From the NCBI GenBank assembly GCA_016932435.1, contig JAFGCW010000059.1, forward strand, positions 1 to 21,030: a DNA stretch of 21,030 bases, written 5' to 3'. Numbering within the stretch: the first letter of the stretch is position 1; each line of letters begins with the position of its first letter. The position numbers and the translations under genes are program-made. The notes beneath the pieces are model-generated. The model saw nothing but the letters and a program-made list of their open reading frames with translations. It made no database searches and was not told the DNA's origin. The stretch comes from Dehalococcoidales bacterium. GTDB taxonomy: Bacteria; Chloroflexota; Dehalococcoidia; Dehalococcoidales; UBA2162. Positions 1 through 10,494 of the stretch are shown here, piece after piece.

Positions 1-480
1 CTCTACCTCTTCTTCCTCTACTTCAGGTTCTTCTTCCTCTTCATATTCTTCTTCTTCCTCCTCTACCTCTTCTTCCTCTTCATATTCTTCAATTTCCGGT
101 TCTGGCTCAGGTTCAGGCTTTCGCCTTCTGATTATCCTGCGCTTTTTCTTAGGTTTAACCTCAGGTTCCGGTTCGGGTTTGGATTTCTTTACCACCTTAG
201 GTTTTGGTGCGGGTTTTTCTTCTACTTCAGGTTCTTCTTCCTCTATCTCTTCCTCATATACTTCATCTATTTCTTCTTCAGTTACGGTTTCGTCGACTGA
301 TTCATCTTCAATGTCCGGTTCATTATCAACAGAAACGGTACCTGTCCTCTCATCTTTAAGTTCTTTGTAGGTTTTATCTATTTTCTTATATGAGCCGGAA
401 AATAACGGATAACCGCACCATTGGCAGCACCAATCCACGGTTCTCTTTGTTTCACGACCGCAATTAGGGCATCTAGCCAT
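1..480 (-). CDS. zinc-ribbon protein with Glu-rich/Lys-Arg-rich low-complexity tail (partial, 3' end outside window)
   Basis: I read this frame directly: it is open from the ATG at 478-480 to the window edge (160 codons, no stop), so the C terminus is missing. Residues 4-22 carry CPNC followed by CCQWC, a short four-cysteine zinc ribbon (C4, C7, C18 or C19, C22). After about residue 50 the protein becomes low complexity: an acidic stretch, a basic and proline-rich stretch (PKVVKKSK, KPKKKRRIIRRRK, PEPEPE), then nearly pure Glu/Tyr/Val. The DNA has in-frame direct repeats, with bases 1-19 repeated at 61-79 and 32-51 repeated at 71-90. The start is supported by an AGAGGTGA-type ribosome site a few bases upstream. 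I do not recognise a family. The zinc ribbon suggests nucleic-acid or protein contact, and the charged tail is probably disordered; the function is unknown. Confidence 0.75.
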   Translation of the reverse strand, partial: MARCPNCGRETKRTVDWCCQWCGYPLFSGSYKKIDKTYKELKDERTGTVSVDNEPDIEDESVDETVTEEEIDEVYEEEIEEEEPEVEEKPAPKPKVVKKSKPEPEPEVKPKKKRRIIRRRKPEPEPEPEIEEYEEEEEVEEEEEEYEEEEEPEVEEEEVE

Positions 481-502
481 TGATCACCTCTTCACATCTC
501 TT

Positions 503-533
503 AGTATATCAAATTAAACACAGGTAAAGTCAG
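503..533 (-). promoter_or_regulatory. possible promoter of the zinc-ribbon/acidic-tail gene
   Basis: On the minus strand a good -10 box TATACT (503-508) lies about 22 bases before the start codon. The best -35 candidate, CTGACT (528-533), is 19 bases away, which is longer than ideal. The 66-base gap after ruvB has no obvious terminator, so readthrough from ruvB is also possible. Confidence 0.35.
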
Positions 534-546
534 GTATGCAATACAA

Positions 547-1569
547 TTATATCAGGGTTGCCTGAGGAGGATACTTTTTGTTAAAGGGTATATCCAGATG
601 CTGAAATGCCAGTCTGGTTGCCTGTCGACCCCGTTGAGTTCTCTCCAGGAAGCCAAGTTGCAGTAAATAGGGTTCGTAGACATCCATTATCGTGTCGGAG
701 TCTTCGCCAATCGCCGCAGCTATTGTGTCCAGTCCTACGGGGCCTCCACCGAATTTCTCTATAATAGTATAAAGAACCTTACGGTCTGTTTCATCAAGCC
801 CAATAGAGTCTACCTCCAGCTTTGATAAAGCTTCAATAACAACCGTTTGTGTGGCTACGCCATCAGCTTCAACCTGGGCATAATCACGGACCCTTCTCAA
901 TAAACGATTCGCTACCCGAGGGGTTCCTCTTGCTCTGCTGGCGATCTCTTCAAGACCTTTTTCCTCAATTTCTATGCCCAGAATTCGGGCAGAGCGTTCA
1001 ATAATGCTTTTGATCGACTCAGTATCATAGAAATCAAATCGATAGACAGAGCCGAATCGATCACGGAGAGGTGGACTTAGGAGAGCATAACGCGTAGTCG
1101 CACCGATAAGCGTAAAGGGAGGCAGGTTAAGTCTCAGGCTTTTTGCTCCGGGGCCTTTTCCGATGATAAGATCGAGGGCAAAATCCTCCATCGCCGGATA
1201 CAGCACTTCTTCGACTATTCGGCTCAAGCGGTGAATTTCATCGATAAACAGGATATCGCTGGCATGGAGGTTCGTTACTATAGCTGCCAGGTCACCGGTT
1301 CGTTCAATAGCCGGTCCGGAGGTTATCTTTACGCTGACTCCCATTTCAGCAGATATTATGTATGCCAGTGTAGTTTTTCCTAAACCGGGTGGTCCATAGA
1401 ACAATACGTGATCAAGAGGCTCACCGCGGCCTTTTGCAGCAGCGATAGCTATGTTCAGGTTCTCTTTCACCTTTGTCTGCCCGTCAAAATCTTCGAGACT
1501 ACGGGGTCGCAGGCTTGAATCAACAGGGGAGTCGTCCGAACTTTGTTTTCCTGAAATTATACGTGCTAT
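547..1569 (-). CDS. ruvB: Holliday junction branch-migration ATPase RuvB
   Basis: RuvB is the AAA+ motor that, with RuvA, drives branch migration of Holliday junctions during recombinational repair. The Walker A motif GPPGLGKT is at about residues 59-66 and Walker B LFIDEIHR around D110-E111. The sensor segment LIGATTR, the arginine-finger region PLRDRFG and the C-terminal winged-helix segment ([17 protein letters not shown]) follow. The length of about 340 residues is normal. The first ATG/GTG/TTG in frame is the GTG at 1470, but it would remove the family-conserved [12 protein letters not shown] segment. The frame stays open upstream to a TAA before an AGGAGG at 1579-1584. The codon nine bases after that AGGAGG is ATA (1569), giving an RII-S-G N terminus like other RuvBs. 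I therefore place the start there as a probable non-canonical or mutated start. ruvA and ruvC are not in the window. Confidence 0.9.
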   Translation of the reverse strand: MARIISGKQSSDDSPVDSSLRPRSLEDFDGQTKVKENLNIAIAAAKGRGEPLDHVLFYGPPGLGKTTLAYIISAEMGVSVKITSGPAIERTGDLAAIVTNLHASDILFIDEIHRLSRIVEEVLYPAMEDFALDLIIGKGPGAKSLRLNLPPFTLIGATTRYALLSPPLRDRFGSVYRFDFYDTESIKSIIERSARILGIEIEEKGLEEIASRARGTPRVANRLLRRVRDYAQVEADGVATQTVVIEALSKLEVDSIGLDETDRKVLYTIIEKFGGGPVGLDTIAAAIGEDSDTIMDVYEPYLLQLGFLERTQRGRQATRLAFQHLDIPFNKKYPPQATLI

Positions 1570-1578
1570 TGCCCGGTA

Positions 1579-1584
1579 CCTCCT
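1579..1584 (-). promoter_or_regulatory. ribosome binding site that sets the ruvB start
   Basis: The minus strand reads AGGAGG here, nine bases upstream of the in-frame ATA at 1567-1569. No ATG, GTG or TTG lies in frame between the upstream stop codon and residue 34. This site is the main reason for the extended ruvB start. Confidence 0.7.
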
Positions 1585-1610
1585 GTCTTAAAATCCTTTT
1601 TTACGGTGCT

Positions 1611-1619
1611 ATTATAGCA
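1611..1619 (-). promoter_or_regulatory. extended -10 promoter of ruvB
   Basis: The minus strand reads TGCTATAAT, a consensus -10 hexamer with an extended TGn motif. No good -35 box is visible at 17 bases (CATATT). The predicted transcript start near 1604 gives a leader of roughly 35 bases containing the AGGAGG. It lies just beyond the rpoC terminator, so ruvB looks independently transcribed. Confidence 0.65.
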
Positions 1620-1641
1620 TATCCTTTGAAACAAATATGTT

Positions 1642-1675
1642 AAAAAAAAGCTGTCCCGATAACATCGGGACAGCT
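1642..1675 (-). terminator. intrinsic terminator of the rpoBC operon
   Basis: A perfect 12-bp stem (AGCTGTCCCGAT at 1649-1660 with its complement at 1664-1675) closes a 3-base loop. On the minus strand it is followed by a run of eight T (1642-1649, overlapping the stem foot). It lies about 30 bases after the rpoC stop codon, the right place and orientation to end the rpoBC transcript. Confidence 0.92.
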
Positions 1676-1703
1676 AATATCTTGTCAGATTGTCGTGAAA
1701 TCT

Positions 1704-4700
1704 TTATATGGCCAGTTCAGCTTCATTCGCTTCATCTGCCCTGATAGCCAGTATGCTTTCTTCCTGTTCTTCTTCCCAGTCGGATTTTCCACTGGTCATT
1801 AACCTGAGCATTTCTTCTGATACGGGTGAACGAGCCGGGATGAGTCTGCCGATAATGACATTTTCCTTTAATCCAACCAGCCTGTCGGTTGCGCCCCTTA
1901 CAGCCGCTTCGGTTAACACTCTTGTTGTTTCCTGGAACGAAGCCGCAGCCAGCCAGCTATTGGTACTCAATGAAGCCCTGGTAATACCCAGCAGAACAGT
2001 ATGAGCTGTGGTTGGTTCGCCGCCCTCGGCCAGTACTTCAGAATTTATATCCTCGTACTGGAACCTGTCTATTAATTCACCCGGAATTAGTTCCGTATCT
2101 CCGGCAGAGTCTACCCTTACCTTGTTCAACATCTGGTGGGCGATTATTTCAATATGCTTATCACTGATGTTGACACCCTGTGAACGGTATACTCTCTGAA
2201 CCTCATCAACGAGATACTGCTGGACGGCATCTCTCCCAAGTATATGTAGCATTTCCTGTGGATTTACCGAGCCATCGGTAAGTTGTTGTCCTGCTCTCAC
2301 TGCATCACCTGTCTGGATTCGAACAGGAATAGCTGCAGGTATCATATATTCTCTCTTATCCTGTTCTTCGTAGGCAATAGTTATCTGGCCTTCACCTATC
2401 TCGACCTGACCGGTAACTCCGGCTATGATCGCCTGTTCTCCATCTGTTTTCGCTACTTCCTTGGATTTATCCTTCCCATTCGATTTTTTCAATCCTTTGG
2501 GTTCTGCAAGTACGGTACCAATATCTACGTATTGTCCTTTTTTAACCACCACTTTCCAGCCTTCAGGAAGTGTATATTCATCGCGGAAAACTTCCGTGCT
2601 CGTAATCTCGATTTTATCCCCGTCATCGCCGGTTATCACTTCAGCTACTCCGGATATGTCAGCCAGAATCGCCGGTACTTTGGGTGTTCTCGCTTCAAAA
2701 AGTTCCTCTACTCTTGGGAGACCACTGGTAATATCGAGTCCGACGACACCGCCGGTATGGAATGTCTGCAAGGTTAACTGTGTACCCGGTTCGCCGATAC
2801 TCTGGGCGGCAATGATCCCAACCGCCGTGTTCATATTGACTATCTCGCCACGAGCCAGATCCCGCCCGTAGCATGCCTGGCATACACCACGCCTTGATTG
2901 ACAGGTAAGCGGGGACCTTCCGTGGACTTTTTCAACTCCTGCGGCTATTATTTCCTGCGCCTTGGTTTCATCGATTTCTTCATTTCGTTCGACAATTACC
3001 TCACCTGTCTCAGGATGCACAACCGGACTTGCTGCCATGCGGCCTATCATACGTTCGGTATAAGAAGGCAGCAGCTTCCTGTCCTCCGGTTCGGTTATCC
3101 ATATTCCGTCAATCGTGCCGCAGTCCTCTTCGAGAACTATGACGTCATGAGCCGCGTCGATAAGACGCCGGGTAAGATGTCCGCTTTCAGAAGTTCTTAA
3201 AGCGGTATCGGTAAGACCTTTCCGGGCGCCATGCGTAGATATAAAATACTCGAGTACACTGAGTCCTTCACGGAAGCTGGCTTTGATAGGAAAGTCGATA
3301 ATTCTTCCTGAAGGATTGGTCATTAGTCCTCTGAGACCCGCCATCTGCCTGATCTGGGATATGTTACCTTTCGCACCGGAATTTGCCATCATGTAGATTC
3401 CGCCATAATGATCAAGGCTGTCCGATATAGCATCCGCTATTTTGTTCGTAGTATCGGTCCATGCCTGAACGACGCCGCTGTATCTTTCGTCCTCGGTAAT
3501 TATACCGCTGCTGTACTGGTTTTCGAGTATCGCGGTTTTTTCTTCAGCTTCTGCGATCAACTCAGGTTTACTACTGGGAACCTGGATGTCGTTCATAGCC
3601 ACAGTAGTGCCTGATTTCGTCGCAAAGTCGAACCCCAATTTTTTCAGATTATCCAATACGACTGCCATCTCCTCGTCACTCAGGATCTTTGAACAACCCG
3701 TAACTACATTCTTCAAACCGGTTTTATCTATTACCTCATTGTGAAAACCCATTTGTTCAGGCAGTACTTCATTAAAAATGATTCTCCCGACACTGGTTTT
3801 TATCATGCTGCTGTCATTTTTCATATCTCTCACGTTGATTTCAGCCCTGAAATCAACCACACCGAGTTCATACGCAAGCTTTGCTTCCTCGAAACTTCCG
3901 AAAATCATTCCCTCGCCCTTCATTCCCGGACGAATAGATGTTAGATAGTAAACCCCGAGCACTATATCAAGGGTAGGGGTGACGATTGGTTCACCTGAAC
4001 TCGGTAAAAGCATATTGTGTATACTCAACATGGTTTCACGGGCTTCTCTTACAGCCGCTTTTGATAACGGGATATGCACAGCCATCTGGTCTCCATCAAA
4101 ATCCGCATTGAAAGCGGTACAGACCATAGGATGAAGCTGTATCGCACTTCCATCGATTAAAACAGGCTCGAATGCCTGGATACTCAACCTGTGTAGCGTA
4201 GGAGCGCGATTCAGCAATACCGGACGTTCTTTTACGACTTCCTCGAGAATGTCATACATTTCCGGTTTTGCTCTCTCGACCAGCCTTCGAGCGCTTTTTA
4301 TATTGTGAGCCAGACCGCGTTCCAGCAGCTGGTGCATGACGAAAGGTTTGAACAATTCCAATGCGATTCTTCTGGGAATACCACACTGGTTGATTTTTAA
4401 CGTAGGACCGACAACAATAACCGAACGTCCGCTGTAATCTACACGTTTACCCAGCAGGTTCTGTCGGAAACGGCCCTGTTTTCCTCTAAGCATATCCGAG
4501 AGAGATTTCAGTTTATGATTTCCGCTTGTCGCGTATGCCTGGCCTCGCTTACCGTTATCGATAAGCGAATCAACGGCCTCCTGAAGCATTCTCTTCTCAT
4601 TACGTATGATAATCTCCGGAGCTCCTGTTTCCATCAGGTGGCGAAGGCGATTATTACGGTTGATCACCCTCCGGTACAGGTCATTGGTACCGCTGATAGC

Positions 4701-5642
4701 AAATTTCCCGCCATCAAGTTGTACCATCGGCCGTAAGTCAGGAGGTAACACCGGAAGTACCGTACAAATCATCCATTCCGGCTTCGAGCCGCTGCGGCGA
4801 ATCGCTTCAACGACCTGTAATTGTTTACTCGCCTTTTTCCGTCGCTGGCCTGAGTTCGATCGCGTCTCCTGGAGAAGCTCGTTTCTTAATTCGTTAAGAT
4901 TAATATTTCTGATAACCTGCAGGATAGCCTCGGCTCCCATGCCGGCGGTAAATACCTGCGGATATTTCTGAGAAAGATCCTGGTACTGTGTTTCAGTAAG
5001 AAGCATCCTGAGATGAAGATCACGCAGTTGTTCCAGTTCAGCGTTATTCTGCTCTATCAGTAACTCTTTTTCTTCCTCCCATTTACTCCGCATATCGTTA
5101 ATTTCTTCAACGGTGGCTTCCTTCATATTGGAAATTACTGTCTCCAGAGCTTCCTGACGGGTAGCAATATCCTCCTGGATATTTTCTGCTGCCTGCTCTA
5201 ACGACAGTTCGCGTTCTTCATCATTTACAGAAGTAACGATATAATGAGAAAAATAAAGCACTCTCTCAAGATTACGTGGAGACATATCAAGAAGAAGCCC
5301 CATCCGACTTGGAATACCTTTAGCGAACCAGACGTGACTTACCGGACAGGCCAACTCTATATGACCCATACGCTCACGTCTTACCTTCGATTGGGCTACC
5401 TCTACTCCGCACTTATCACAGATAACGCCCTTGTAACGTATCCTCTTGTATTTACCACAGAAGCACTCGTAGTCTTTAGTCGGTCCAAATATCCTTTCAC
5501 AAAAGAGTCCGTCCCTTTCCGGTTTGAGTGTACGGTAGTTGATTGTCTCCGGTTTGGTAACTTCGCCATAAGACCAGCTTCTAATCTGTTCCGGTGAAGC
5601 AAGGGAGATACGTACTGCATCAAAATCATTTACTTCAAGCAT
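1704..5642 (-). CDS. rpoC: DNA-directed RNA polymerase subunit beta' (RpoC)
   Basis: This is the clamp and catalytic subunit of RNA polymerase, 1312 residues. The N-terminal zinc site is intact (C60, C62, C75, C78 in [19 protein letters not shown]). The catalytic Mg-binding loop [12 protein letters not shown] spans residues 512-523. The second zinc region (CGTIDGIW, then [11 protein letters not shown]), the bridge-helix/trigger-loop stretch ([21 protein letters not shown]) and the C-terminal [17 protein letters not shown] all follow in the usual order. Its ATG overlaps the rpoB TAA by one base (TAATG), and an AGAGG ribosome site lies inside the end of rpoB, so translation is probably coupled. 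No large lineage-specific insertion is obvious. The C terminus ends in a short acidic stretch ([20 protein letters not shown]). Confidence 0.98.
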   Translation of the reverse strand: MLEVNDFDAVRISLASPEQIRSWSYGEVTKPETINYRTLKPERDGLFCERIFGPTKDYECFCGKYKRIRYKGVICDKCGVEVAQSKVRRERMGHIELACPVSHVWFAKGIPSRMGLLLDMSPRNLERVLYFSHYIVTSVNDEERELSLEQAAENIQEDIATRQEALETVISNMKEATVEEINDMRSKWEEEKELLIEQNNAELEQLRDLHLRMLLTETQYQDLSQKYPQVFTAGMGAEAILQVIRNINLNELRNELLQETRSNSGQRRKKASKQLQVVEAIRRSGSKPEWMICTVLPVLPPDLRPMVQLDGGKFAISGTNDLYRRVINRNNRLRHLMETGAPEIIIRNEKRMLQEAVDSLIDNGKRGQAYATSGNHKLKSLSDMLRGKQGRFRQNLLGKRVDYSGRSVIVVGPTLKINQCGIPRRIALELFKPFVMHQLLERGLAHNIKSARRLVERAKPEMYDILEEVVKERPVLLNRAPTLHRLSIQAFEPVLIDGSAIQLHPMVCTAFNADFDGDQMAVHIPLSKAAVREARETMLSIHNMLLPSSGEPIVTPTLDIVLGVYYLTSIRPGMKGEGMIFGSFEEAKLAYELGVVDFRAEINVRDMKNDSSMIKTSVGRIIFNEVLPEQMGFHNEVIDKTGLKNVVTGCSKILSDEEMAVVLDNLKKLGFDFATKSGTTVAMNDIQVPSSKPELIAEAEEKTAILENQYSSGIITEDERYSGVVQAWTDTTNKIADAISDSLDHYGGIYMMANSGAKGNISQIRQMAGLRGLMTNPSGRIIDFPIKASFREGLSVLEYFISTHGARKGLTDTALRTSESGHLTRRLIDAAHDVIVLEEDCGTIDGIWITEPEDRKLLPSYTERMIGRMAASPVVHPETGEVIVERNEEIDETKAQEIIAAGVEKVHGRSPLTCQSRRGVCQACYGRDLARGEIVNMNTAVGIIAAQSIGEPGTQLTLQTFHTGGVVGLDITSGLPRVEELFEARTPKVPAILADISGVAEVITGDDGDKIEITSTEVFRDEYTLPEGWKVVVKKGQYVDIGTVLAEPKGLKKSNGKDKSKEVAKTDGEQAIIAGVTGQVEIGEGQITIAYEEQDKREYMIPAAIPVRIQTGDAVRAGQQLTDGSVNPQEMLHILGRDAVQQYLVDEVQRVYRSQGVNISDKHIEIIAHQMLNKVRVDSAGDTELIPGELIDRFQYEDINSEVLAEGGEPTTAHTVLLGITRASLSTNSWLAAASFQETTRVLTEAAVRGATDRLVGLKENVIIGRLIPARSPVSEEMLRLMTSGKSDWEEEQEESILAIRADEANEAELAI

Positions 5643-8600
5643 TAATCATCCTCTCCTAATTCGGACTCGTTAGGTTTTTCATCAACTTCAATATGAACGT
5701 TTACCTCTTCCTCATCTGCTTTCTCTTCTTCTGTATGTTCACTAATTGGTTCTTGTTCATCTTCTCCCTCCGCGCTCATTTCCATCTCTTCGGCTTCATC
5801 CGATGTTTCTTCCTGCTCTTCAGCCGTCACTTCTTCTATATTCATTTCAGGTTCATCGCCAGATCCTTCATCTGTTCCGGCTTTCTCATCAATATCTACT
5901 GTCTCTTTGGCATTAGCAATCTCTGCCTGTACCTCCGGATTGATTGCGAGTTCAACACCTGCACCGGCGCCGGCAATAATACTCTCTATAGACTCCTCAA
6001 GCGAATCCACTTCTGAATCCAGCCCCGGTATTTTCGGTTCACCGAAGGCAGGTCTCTCTTCTTCATTAATAACTTCGATAGCAAGACCGAGACTCTGAAG
6101 TTCCTTGACCAGTACTTTGAAAGACTCCGGAACACCGGGCTGCAATATATCTTCGTTTTTGACGATTGCTTCGTAAGCTTTTGCTCTACCAATAACATCA
6201 TCGGATTTTATCGTCAATACTTCCTGAAGGTTATGGGCAGCGCCATAAGCCTCCAGCGCCCATACCTCCATTTCACCGAATCTCTGTCCGCCAAACTGGG
6301 CTTTACCTCCCAGGGGCTGCTGACTGATTAATGAATACGGTCCGGTTGAACGGGCATGAACCTTATCTTCAACAAGGTGATTAAGCTTCATCATATAAAT
6401 ATATCCGACTGTTATGGGGTGATCGAACATTTCACCGGTACGCCCGTCACGCAGCATGACCTTACCAACAGTAGGGGGTGGATAATTCTTTTCCGTACTT
6501 ATCTGTGCAACAACTTCCTCAAGCCTCTGCGCATCGATATCTTTGTTTGGTACTCCCATATTCTCAAGCCACAACCTCAGGCAAACTTCCCTGGCCACGC
6601 CCGGATACCCGTCATCAAACACTTCATCAGCGTTATAACCACGACTTTGTACCCACTCTTTGGCCTTTTCCAGCTCGAGGGCACCGTCATTATTTGCGGG
6701 GTTTATGTTTACAGCACCGGCTTCCTGTGCAAGCCATGCTTTGGCAAGTACATCTTCAATGGATATATCGGTTGCACCGTCAAAAACCGGGGTGAGTGCT
6801 CTGAAACCAAGAATTTTCGCTGCCCATCCAAGATGAGTCTCCAGTACCTGCCCGATATTCATACGGGACGGTACACCTACCGGATTCAGAATGATATCAA
6901 CAGGAGTACCATCCGGCAGGAATGGCATCTCCTCGACCGGGGCTATAATGGATACAACACCCTTATTGCCGTGACGTCCGGCAAGTTTATCGCCCACTGC
7001 ATTCCTGCGTTTCTGGGCAACCCACACCTGAACTAACTGATTTACACCGGCAGCAAGGTCGTTTCCACTGAATACCTTAACGTTAATGACTTTACCCCAT
7101 TCACCGTGGGGCACACGGAGAGAAGTATCTTTAACCTCTCGAGCTTTCTCACCGAATATAGCTCTAAGAAGTTTTTCCTCGGCGGATAATTCGGCTTCAC
7201 CCTTCGGTGTAATCTTCCCTACTAATATGTCATCGGGGCCGACCGCGGCTCCTATCCTGATGATACCGTTTTCATCGAGTTCACGGAGACTTTCTTCACC
7301 GACATTGGGAACATCGCGAGTAATTTCTTCAGGCCCAAGTTTGGTGTCTCTCGCTTCAACTTCATGCTTCTCTATGTGAATCGAGGTAAAGACATCATTT
7401 TCAACCAGACGGCTGCTGACAATGATAGCATCTTCGAAGTTATAACCTTCCCAACTCATAAAAGCACATAATACATTCTGTCCCAGCGCCAGTTCTCCCT
7501 TTTCCATAGACGAACTGTCTACTAATACCTGTCCCGCTTGGACCTTGTCACCCTTATATACCATGGGACGCTGGTTAGTACAGGTGCCCTGGTTGGTACG
7601 GACGAATTTCATCAGCGTATAATCATCCACTTCACCGTCATCGGTCGTGACCTGGATCAGTGAACTTGTGGCGGATGTAATGATGCCAGATCTCCGTGCG
7701 ATAAGTACCTGTCCACTGTGTTTTGCCGCTTCCTCTTCCATGCCTGTAGCAACTAACGGTGCCTCGGGTGAAAGCAAAGGTACAGCCTGGCGCTGCATGT
7801 TCGATCCCATCAGAGCACGGTTGGCATCATCATGTTCAAGGAACGGTATCAGTGAAGCCGATACACTGAATATCTGCTTGGGTGAAACGTCCATATACTG
7901 TATCTTATCGGGCGATTCGTAAAGGTAGTTGCCGCTCATTCTTACCTCTACCTTCTCATCGACGAATTGACTCTTTGCGTCGAGGCTAGCGTTGGCCTGA
8001 GCAATAATATATCTGTCTTCTTCGTCAGCCGGCAGATAGAATACGGACGATGATACGAAAGGAACTACCTTGATGGTTATGGGAGCTGCCGCCATTATTT
8101 TCTCAATATGTTTTTTTGTTATTGTAGTACCGGCTTTGGCTATGATATTACCGTCATTATCTTCGAATTTTTCCCTGACGGTCCTGCCTTCAAGTTGTTC
8201 GTAGTCCTCACTTACTTCCGATATTACTTTTCGATAAGGCGTCTCGATGAAACCATAACGATTGATTCTTCCATATGTAGCGAGAGAACCGATAAGACCG
8301 ATGTTCGGACCTTCCGGAGTCTCGATTGGACAGATTCTCCCATAGTGGGAATAGTGAACATCACGAACCTCGAATCCTGCCCTGTCACGTGACAGACCTC
8401 CGGGACCCATTGCGGAAAGACGTCGTTTGTGTGTAAGTTCGGTCAGCGGATTAGTTTGATCCATGAACTGCGAAAGCTGAGAACTTCCGAAAAATTCTCT
8501 GATTGCGGCGACTACCGGTCGGATATTTACCAGAGCACTCGGAGTGGCCGACTCAGTAGGGATCGTGCTCATTCTCTCTTTAGCCACTCTCTCCAGCCGC

Positions 8601-9655
8601 ACCAGACCTATACGGAACTGGTTCTGGATAAGTTCACCGACCGTGCGAACACGCCTGTTGCCAAGATGGTCGATATCATCCGCATTATCAGTACCGATAT
8701 TAACCATCATCACGTGCCGGATTATTTCAATAATATCTTCACGAGTTAGAGCTTTCTGCTCTTCGGGAACACCTAGTCCCAGTCTCTTGTTCAACTTGTA
8801 TCGTCCGACAGAACCCAGGTCATAATGAACCGGGTTGAAGAACATATTTTCGATCAGGCGTCGGGCGTTTTCGATGTTAGGCGGGTCACCCGGTCGCATT
8901 TTTCTGTAAATGCTTAGAAGAGCTTCCGATTGATCTCTGACCAGTGGTTCACGATCCATGGTAGTATTCATGAAATTGATTTCCGGTGAATCACCACCGG
9001 TACCATAGAGTTGAAGCAGTTCTTCATCACTACTGTAACCGATAGCGCGTAGCAGCGTTGTTGCGGGTATCTTTCGCTTACCGTTGATCTTGACAGAGAT
9101 CACGCCCTGGTTGTTGGATTCGAATTCCAGCCAGGCGCCATGTCCGGGAACCAGTTTAGCATGGCAAAGCCTGCGGCCACTGTTCGGATCTTCCTCGGCA
9201 ACAAAATATACTCCCGGTGAACGTAGAAGCTGGCTTACCACGACACGTTCGGCTCCACCGGTGATGAAGGTACCCTTGGTTGTCATCAACGGAATGTCTC
9301 CAAAAAACAGGTCCTGTTCTTTTATTTCTCCTGTTCCTTTGACAAGAAGCCTGGTTTTAATATAAAGAGGAGCCGAATAGGTAAGGTCTCGCTGACTGCA
9401 TTCCTGTTCTGAATTTCGGGGTTCACGGAACTCATAACCAATGAAACTGATCTCCTGTCTGTTTCCGGTGAAGTCCTTGATAGGGGAAATCTCTTCAAGT
9501 AGGTGTTTCAGCCCTTCTTCCTGCAACCATCTGAACGAGTCAAGCTGTACCTGGATAAGATTAGGGACTGTCAGAATCTCCGGTAGTCTTGCGTAAGATT
9601 TCCTGGTAACGGCGGGTAATTTTCTCTCGGCATCTTTCGGCGGCACAAATACCAT
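5642..9655 (-). CDS. rpoB: DNA-directed RNA polymerase subunit beta (RpoB) with acidic C-terminal extension
   Basis: This is the second catalytic subunit of RNA polymerase, 1337 residues from the ATG at 9655. I prefer this start to the GTG at 9664 because the AAGGAG site (9667-9672) is 11 bases from the ATG but only 2 from the GTG. The rifampicin pocket is wild-type in form: [20 protein letters not shown], with D399, H409 and S414 at the usual resistance positions, so sensitivity is expected. The downstream blocks [15 protein letters not shown] and [24 protein letters not shown] are intact. After the normal RpoB end ([15 protein letters not shown]) there is a tail of more than 100 residues. 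Its last 86 residues (1252-1337) contain about 40 Asp/Glu and only 3 Lys. The gene is not preceded by ribosomal protein genes, and its own promoter lies at 9805-9833. Confidence 0.97.
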   Translation of the reverse strand: MVFVPPKDAERKLPAVTRKSYARLPEILTVPNLIQVQLDSFRWLQEEGLKHLLEEISPIKDFTGNRQEISFIGYEFREPRNSEQECSQRDLTYSAPLYIKTRLLVKGTGEIKEQDLFFGDIPLMTTKGTFITGGAERVVVSQLLRSPGVYFVAEEDPNSGRRLCHAKLVPGHGAWLEFESNNQGVISVKINGKRKIPATTLLRAIGYSSDEELLQLYGTGGDSPEINFMNTTMDREPLVRDQSEALLSIYRKMRPGDPPNIENARRLIENMFFNPVHYDLGSVGRYKLNKRLGLGVPEEQKALTREDIIEIIRHVMMVNIGTDNADDIDHLGNRRVRTVGELIQNQFRIGLVRLERVAKERMSTIPTESATPSALVNIRPVVAAIREFFGSSQLSQFMDQTNPLTELTHKRRLSAMGPGGLSRDRAGFEVRDVHYSHYGRICPIETPEGPNIGLIGSLATYGRINRYGFIETPYRKVISEVSEDYEQLEGRTVREKFEDNDGNIIAKAGTTITKKHIEKIMAAAPITIKVVPFVSSSVFYLPADEEDRYIIAQANASLDAKSQFVDEKVEVRMSGNYLYESPDKIQYMDVSPKQIFSVSASLIPFLEHDDANRALMGSNMQRQAVPLLSPEAPLVATGMEEEAAKHSGQVLIARRSGIITSATSSLIQVTTDDGEVDDYTLMKFVRTNQGTCTNQRPMVYKGDKVQAGQVLVDSSSMEKGELALGQNVLCAFMSWEGYNFEDAIIVSSRLVENDVFTSIHIEKHEVEARDTKLGPEEITRDVPNVGEESLRELDENGIIRIGAAVGPDDILVGKITPKGEAELSAEEKLLRAIFGEKAREVKDTSLRVPHGEWGKVINVKVFSGNDLAAGVNQLVQVWVAQKRRNAVGDKLAGRHGNKGVVSIIAPVEEMPFLPDGTPVDIILNPVGVPSRMNIGQVLETHLGWAAKILGFRALTPVFDGATDISIEDVLAKAWLAQEAGAVNINPANNDGALELEKAKEWVQSRGYNADEVFDDGYPGVAREVCLRLWLENMGVPNKDIDAQRLEEVVAQISTEKNYPPPTVGKVMLRDGRTGEMFDHPITVGYIYMMKLNHLVEDKVHARSTGPYSLISQQPLGGKAQFGGQRFGEMEVWALEAYGAAHNLQEVLTIKSDDVIGRAKAYEAIVKNEDILQPGVPESFKVLVKELQSLGLAIEVINEEERPAFGEPKIPGLDSEVDSLEESIESIIAGAGAGVELAINPEVQAEIANAKETVDIDEKAGTDEGSGDEPEMNIEEVTAEEQEETSDEAEEMEMSAEGEDEQEPISEHTEEEKADEEEVNVHIEVDEKPNESELGEDD

Positions 9656-9666
9656 GCGTAGCACAA

Positions 9667-9672
9667 CTCCTT
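9667..9672 (-). promoter_or_regulatory. rpoB ribosome binding site
   Basis: The minus strand reads AAGGAG here. Its spacing (11 bases to the ATG at 9655, 2 to the GTG at 9664) favours the ATG as the rpoB start. Confidence 0.6.
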
Positions 9673-9693
9673 AAACTAGGATTTATTGATTCC

Positions 9694-9714
9694 GGATTAT
9701 GGCAATAATAATCC
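9694..9714 (-). other. stem-loop in the rpoB leader
   Basis: A perfect 7-bp inverted repeat (GGATTAT at 9694-9700, ATAATCC at 9708-9714) with a 7-base loop lies in the roughly 140-base leader between the rpoB promoter and start codon. No T-run follows on the minus strand, so it is not a terminator. It may be a regulatory or stabilising structure, or chance in AT-rich DNA. Confidence 0.4.
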
Positions 9715-9804
9715 CCAAATTTTGGACATAGTAAAACTAACGAACAATTAGAGGATCTAAAATAAGAAAAGTGAAATTCTCTGAAGGCATAATCCCGCAG
9801 ACTA

Positions 9805-9833
9805 ATAATAGCATCCAGAACTAGATTTGTCAA
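9805..9833 (-). promoter_or_regulatory. rpoBC operon promoter
   Basis: On the minus strand a consensus -35 TTGACA (9828-9833) and a -10 TATTAT (9805-9810) are separated by exactly 17 bases. Transcription should begin near 9798, giving a leader of about 140 bases. The -35 box begins 12 bases after the coaE stop codon, so the promoter sits right at the end of the upstream gene. Confidence 0.88.
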
Positions 9834-9845
9834 GAATATTTAGAA

Positions 9846-10457
9846 TTATTTTTGTCTGCTTTTTTTATCTTTGATACGATTCCATAATTCATTTAGTTTT
9901 GCCTTCAGCTCTTCGTAACTGCCGTCATTTTCGATAATAACATCGGCGTATTTGGTCCGTTCTTCGTTCGGTGTCTGCGCATGAATCCGCGTAAGAATCT
10001 CTTCTTTTGTCAATCCTCGTGACTCCTGCAGCCTTTTCACAACCGTATCTTCTTTAGCTACCGTGACCCATATTTCGTCTACCAGATGGTCCCATCCTGC
10101 TTCTACCAGCAGTATTACTTCAAGTACTACTACTTCGGTTCCCTGCCTCCTGAACTTCTCAAGCCGTGATTTCGTCAGTTCATAAGCTCTGGGATGAATT
10201 ATCTCGTTAAGATTCGCGAGGGCAGAGGGATTATTGAACACTATCTCCCCGAGTTTTTTCCTATCTATTTCACCGTTCGAGTTAAGAACTTCTTCTCCGA
10301 ATGTTTCGACTACTTTTTCGAGTCCTTCGGTACCGGGGTTGAATACCTCGTGAGCTACCTTATCGGCATCGATTACTTTCGCTCCGAATTCTGCGAGTAT
10401 CTCTGCTGCCGTACTTTTACCGCTGCCGATTCCGCCGGTAAGACCAATTATCTTCAT
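9846..10457 (-). CDS. coaE: dephospho-CoA kinase (CoaE)
   Basis: CoaE catalyses the last step of coenzyme A synthesis, ATP-dependent phosphorylation of the 3'-hydroxyl of dephospho-CoA in the cytosol. The protein has 203 residues, normal for the family. The P-loop GGIGSGKS is at residues 8-15, followed by the family motif VIDADKVAHEVF (D30, D32). The lid region (VKRLQESRGLTKEEILTRIHAQ) and the C-terminal ADVIIENDGSYEEL also match. An AGGA ribosome site is eight bases before the ATG. It is the last gene of a minus-strand run beginning with the small zinc-ribbon protein, 37 bases after the DinB-like gene. The other CoA genes are not nearby. Confidence 0.96.
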   Translation of the reverse strand: MKIIGLTGGIGSGKSTAAEILAEFGAKVIDADKVAHEVFNPGTEGLEKVVETFGEEVLNSNGEIDRKKLGEIVFNNPSALANLNEIIHPRAYELTKSRLEKFRRQGTEVVVLEVILLVEAGWDHLVDEIWVTVAKEDTVVKRLQESRGLTKEEILTRIHAQTPNEERTKYADVIIENDGSYEELKAKLNELWNRIKDKKSRQK

Positions 10458-10494
10458 TGCGCATTTCCTTTATAAGTTGATGTTTGAAATTAGG

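Noticed and set aside
547..1470. Short version of RuvB starting at GTG 1470
   Set aside because: It would lose the conserved [12 protein letters not shown] segment; the frame and a strong ribosome site continue upstream.
2283..2777. 164-residue open frame on the plus strand within rpoC
   Set aside because: It lies wholly inside rpoC on the other strand and has no recognisable domain.
9656..9664. GTG start of rpoB three codons upstream
   Set aside because: It lies only two bases from the AAGGAG, too close for initiation; the ATG at 9655 fits better.
9561..9833. 90-residue open frame on the minus strand over the rpoB start
   Set aside because: It covers the rpoB leader and promoter in another frame and has no coding character.
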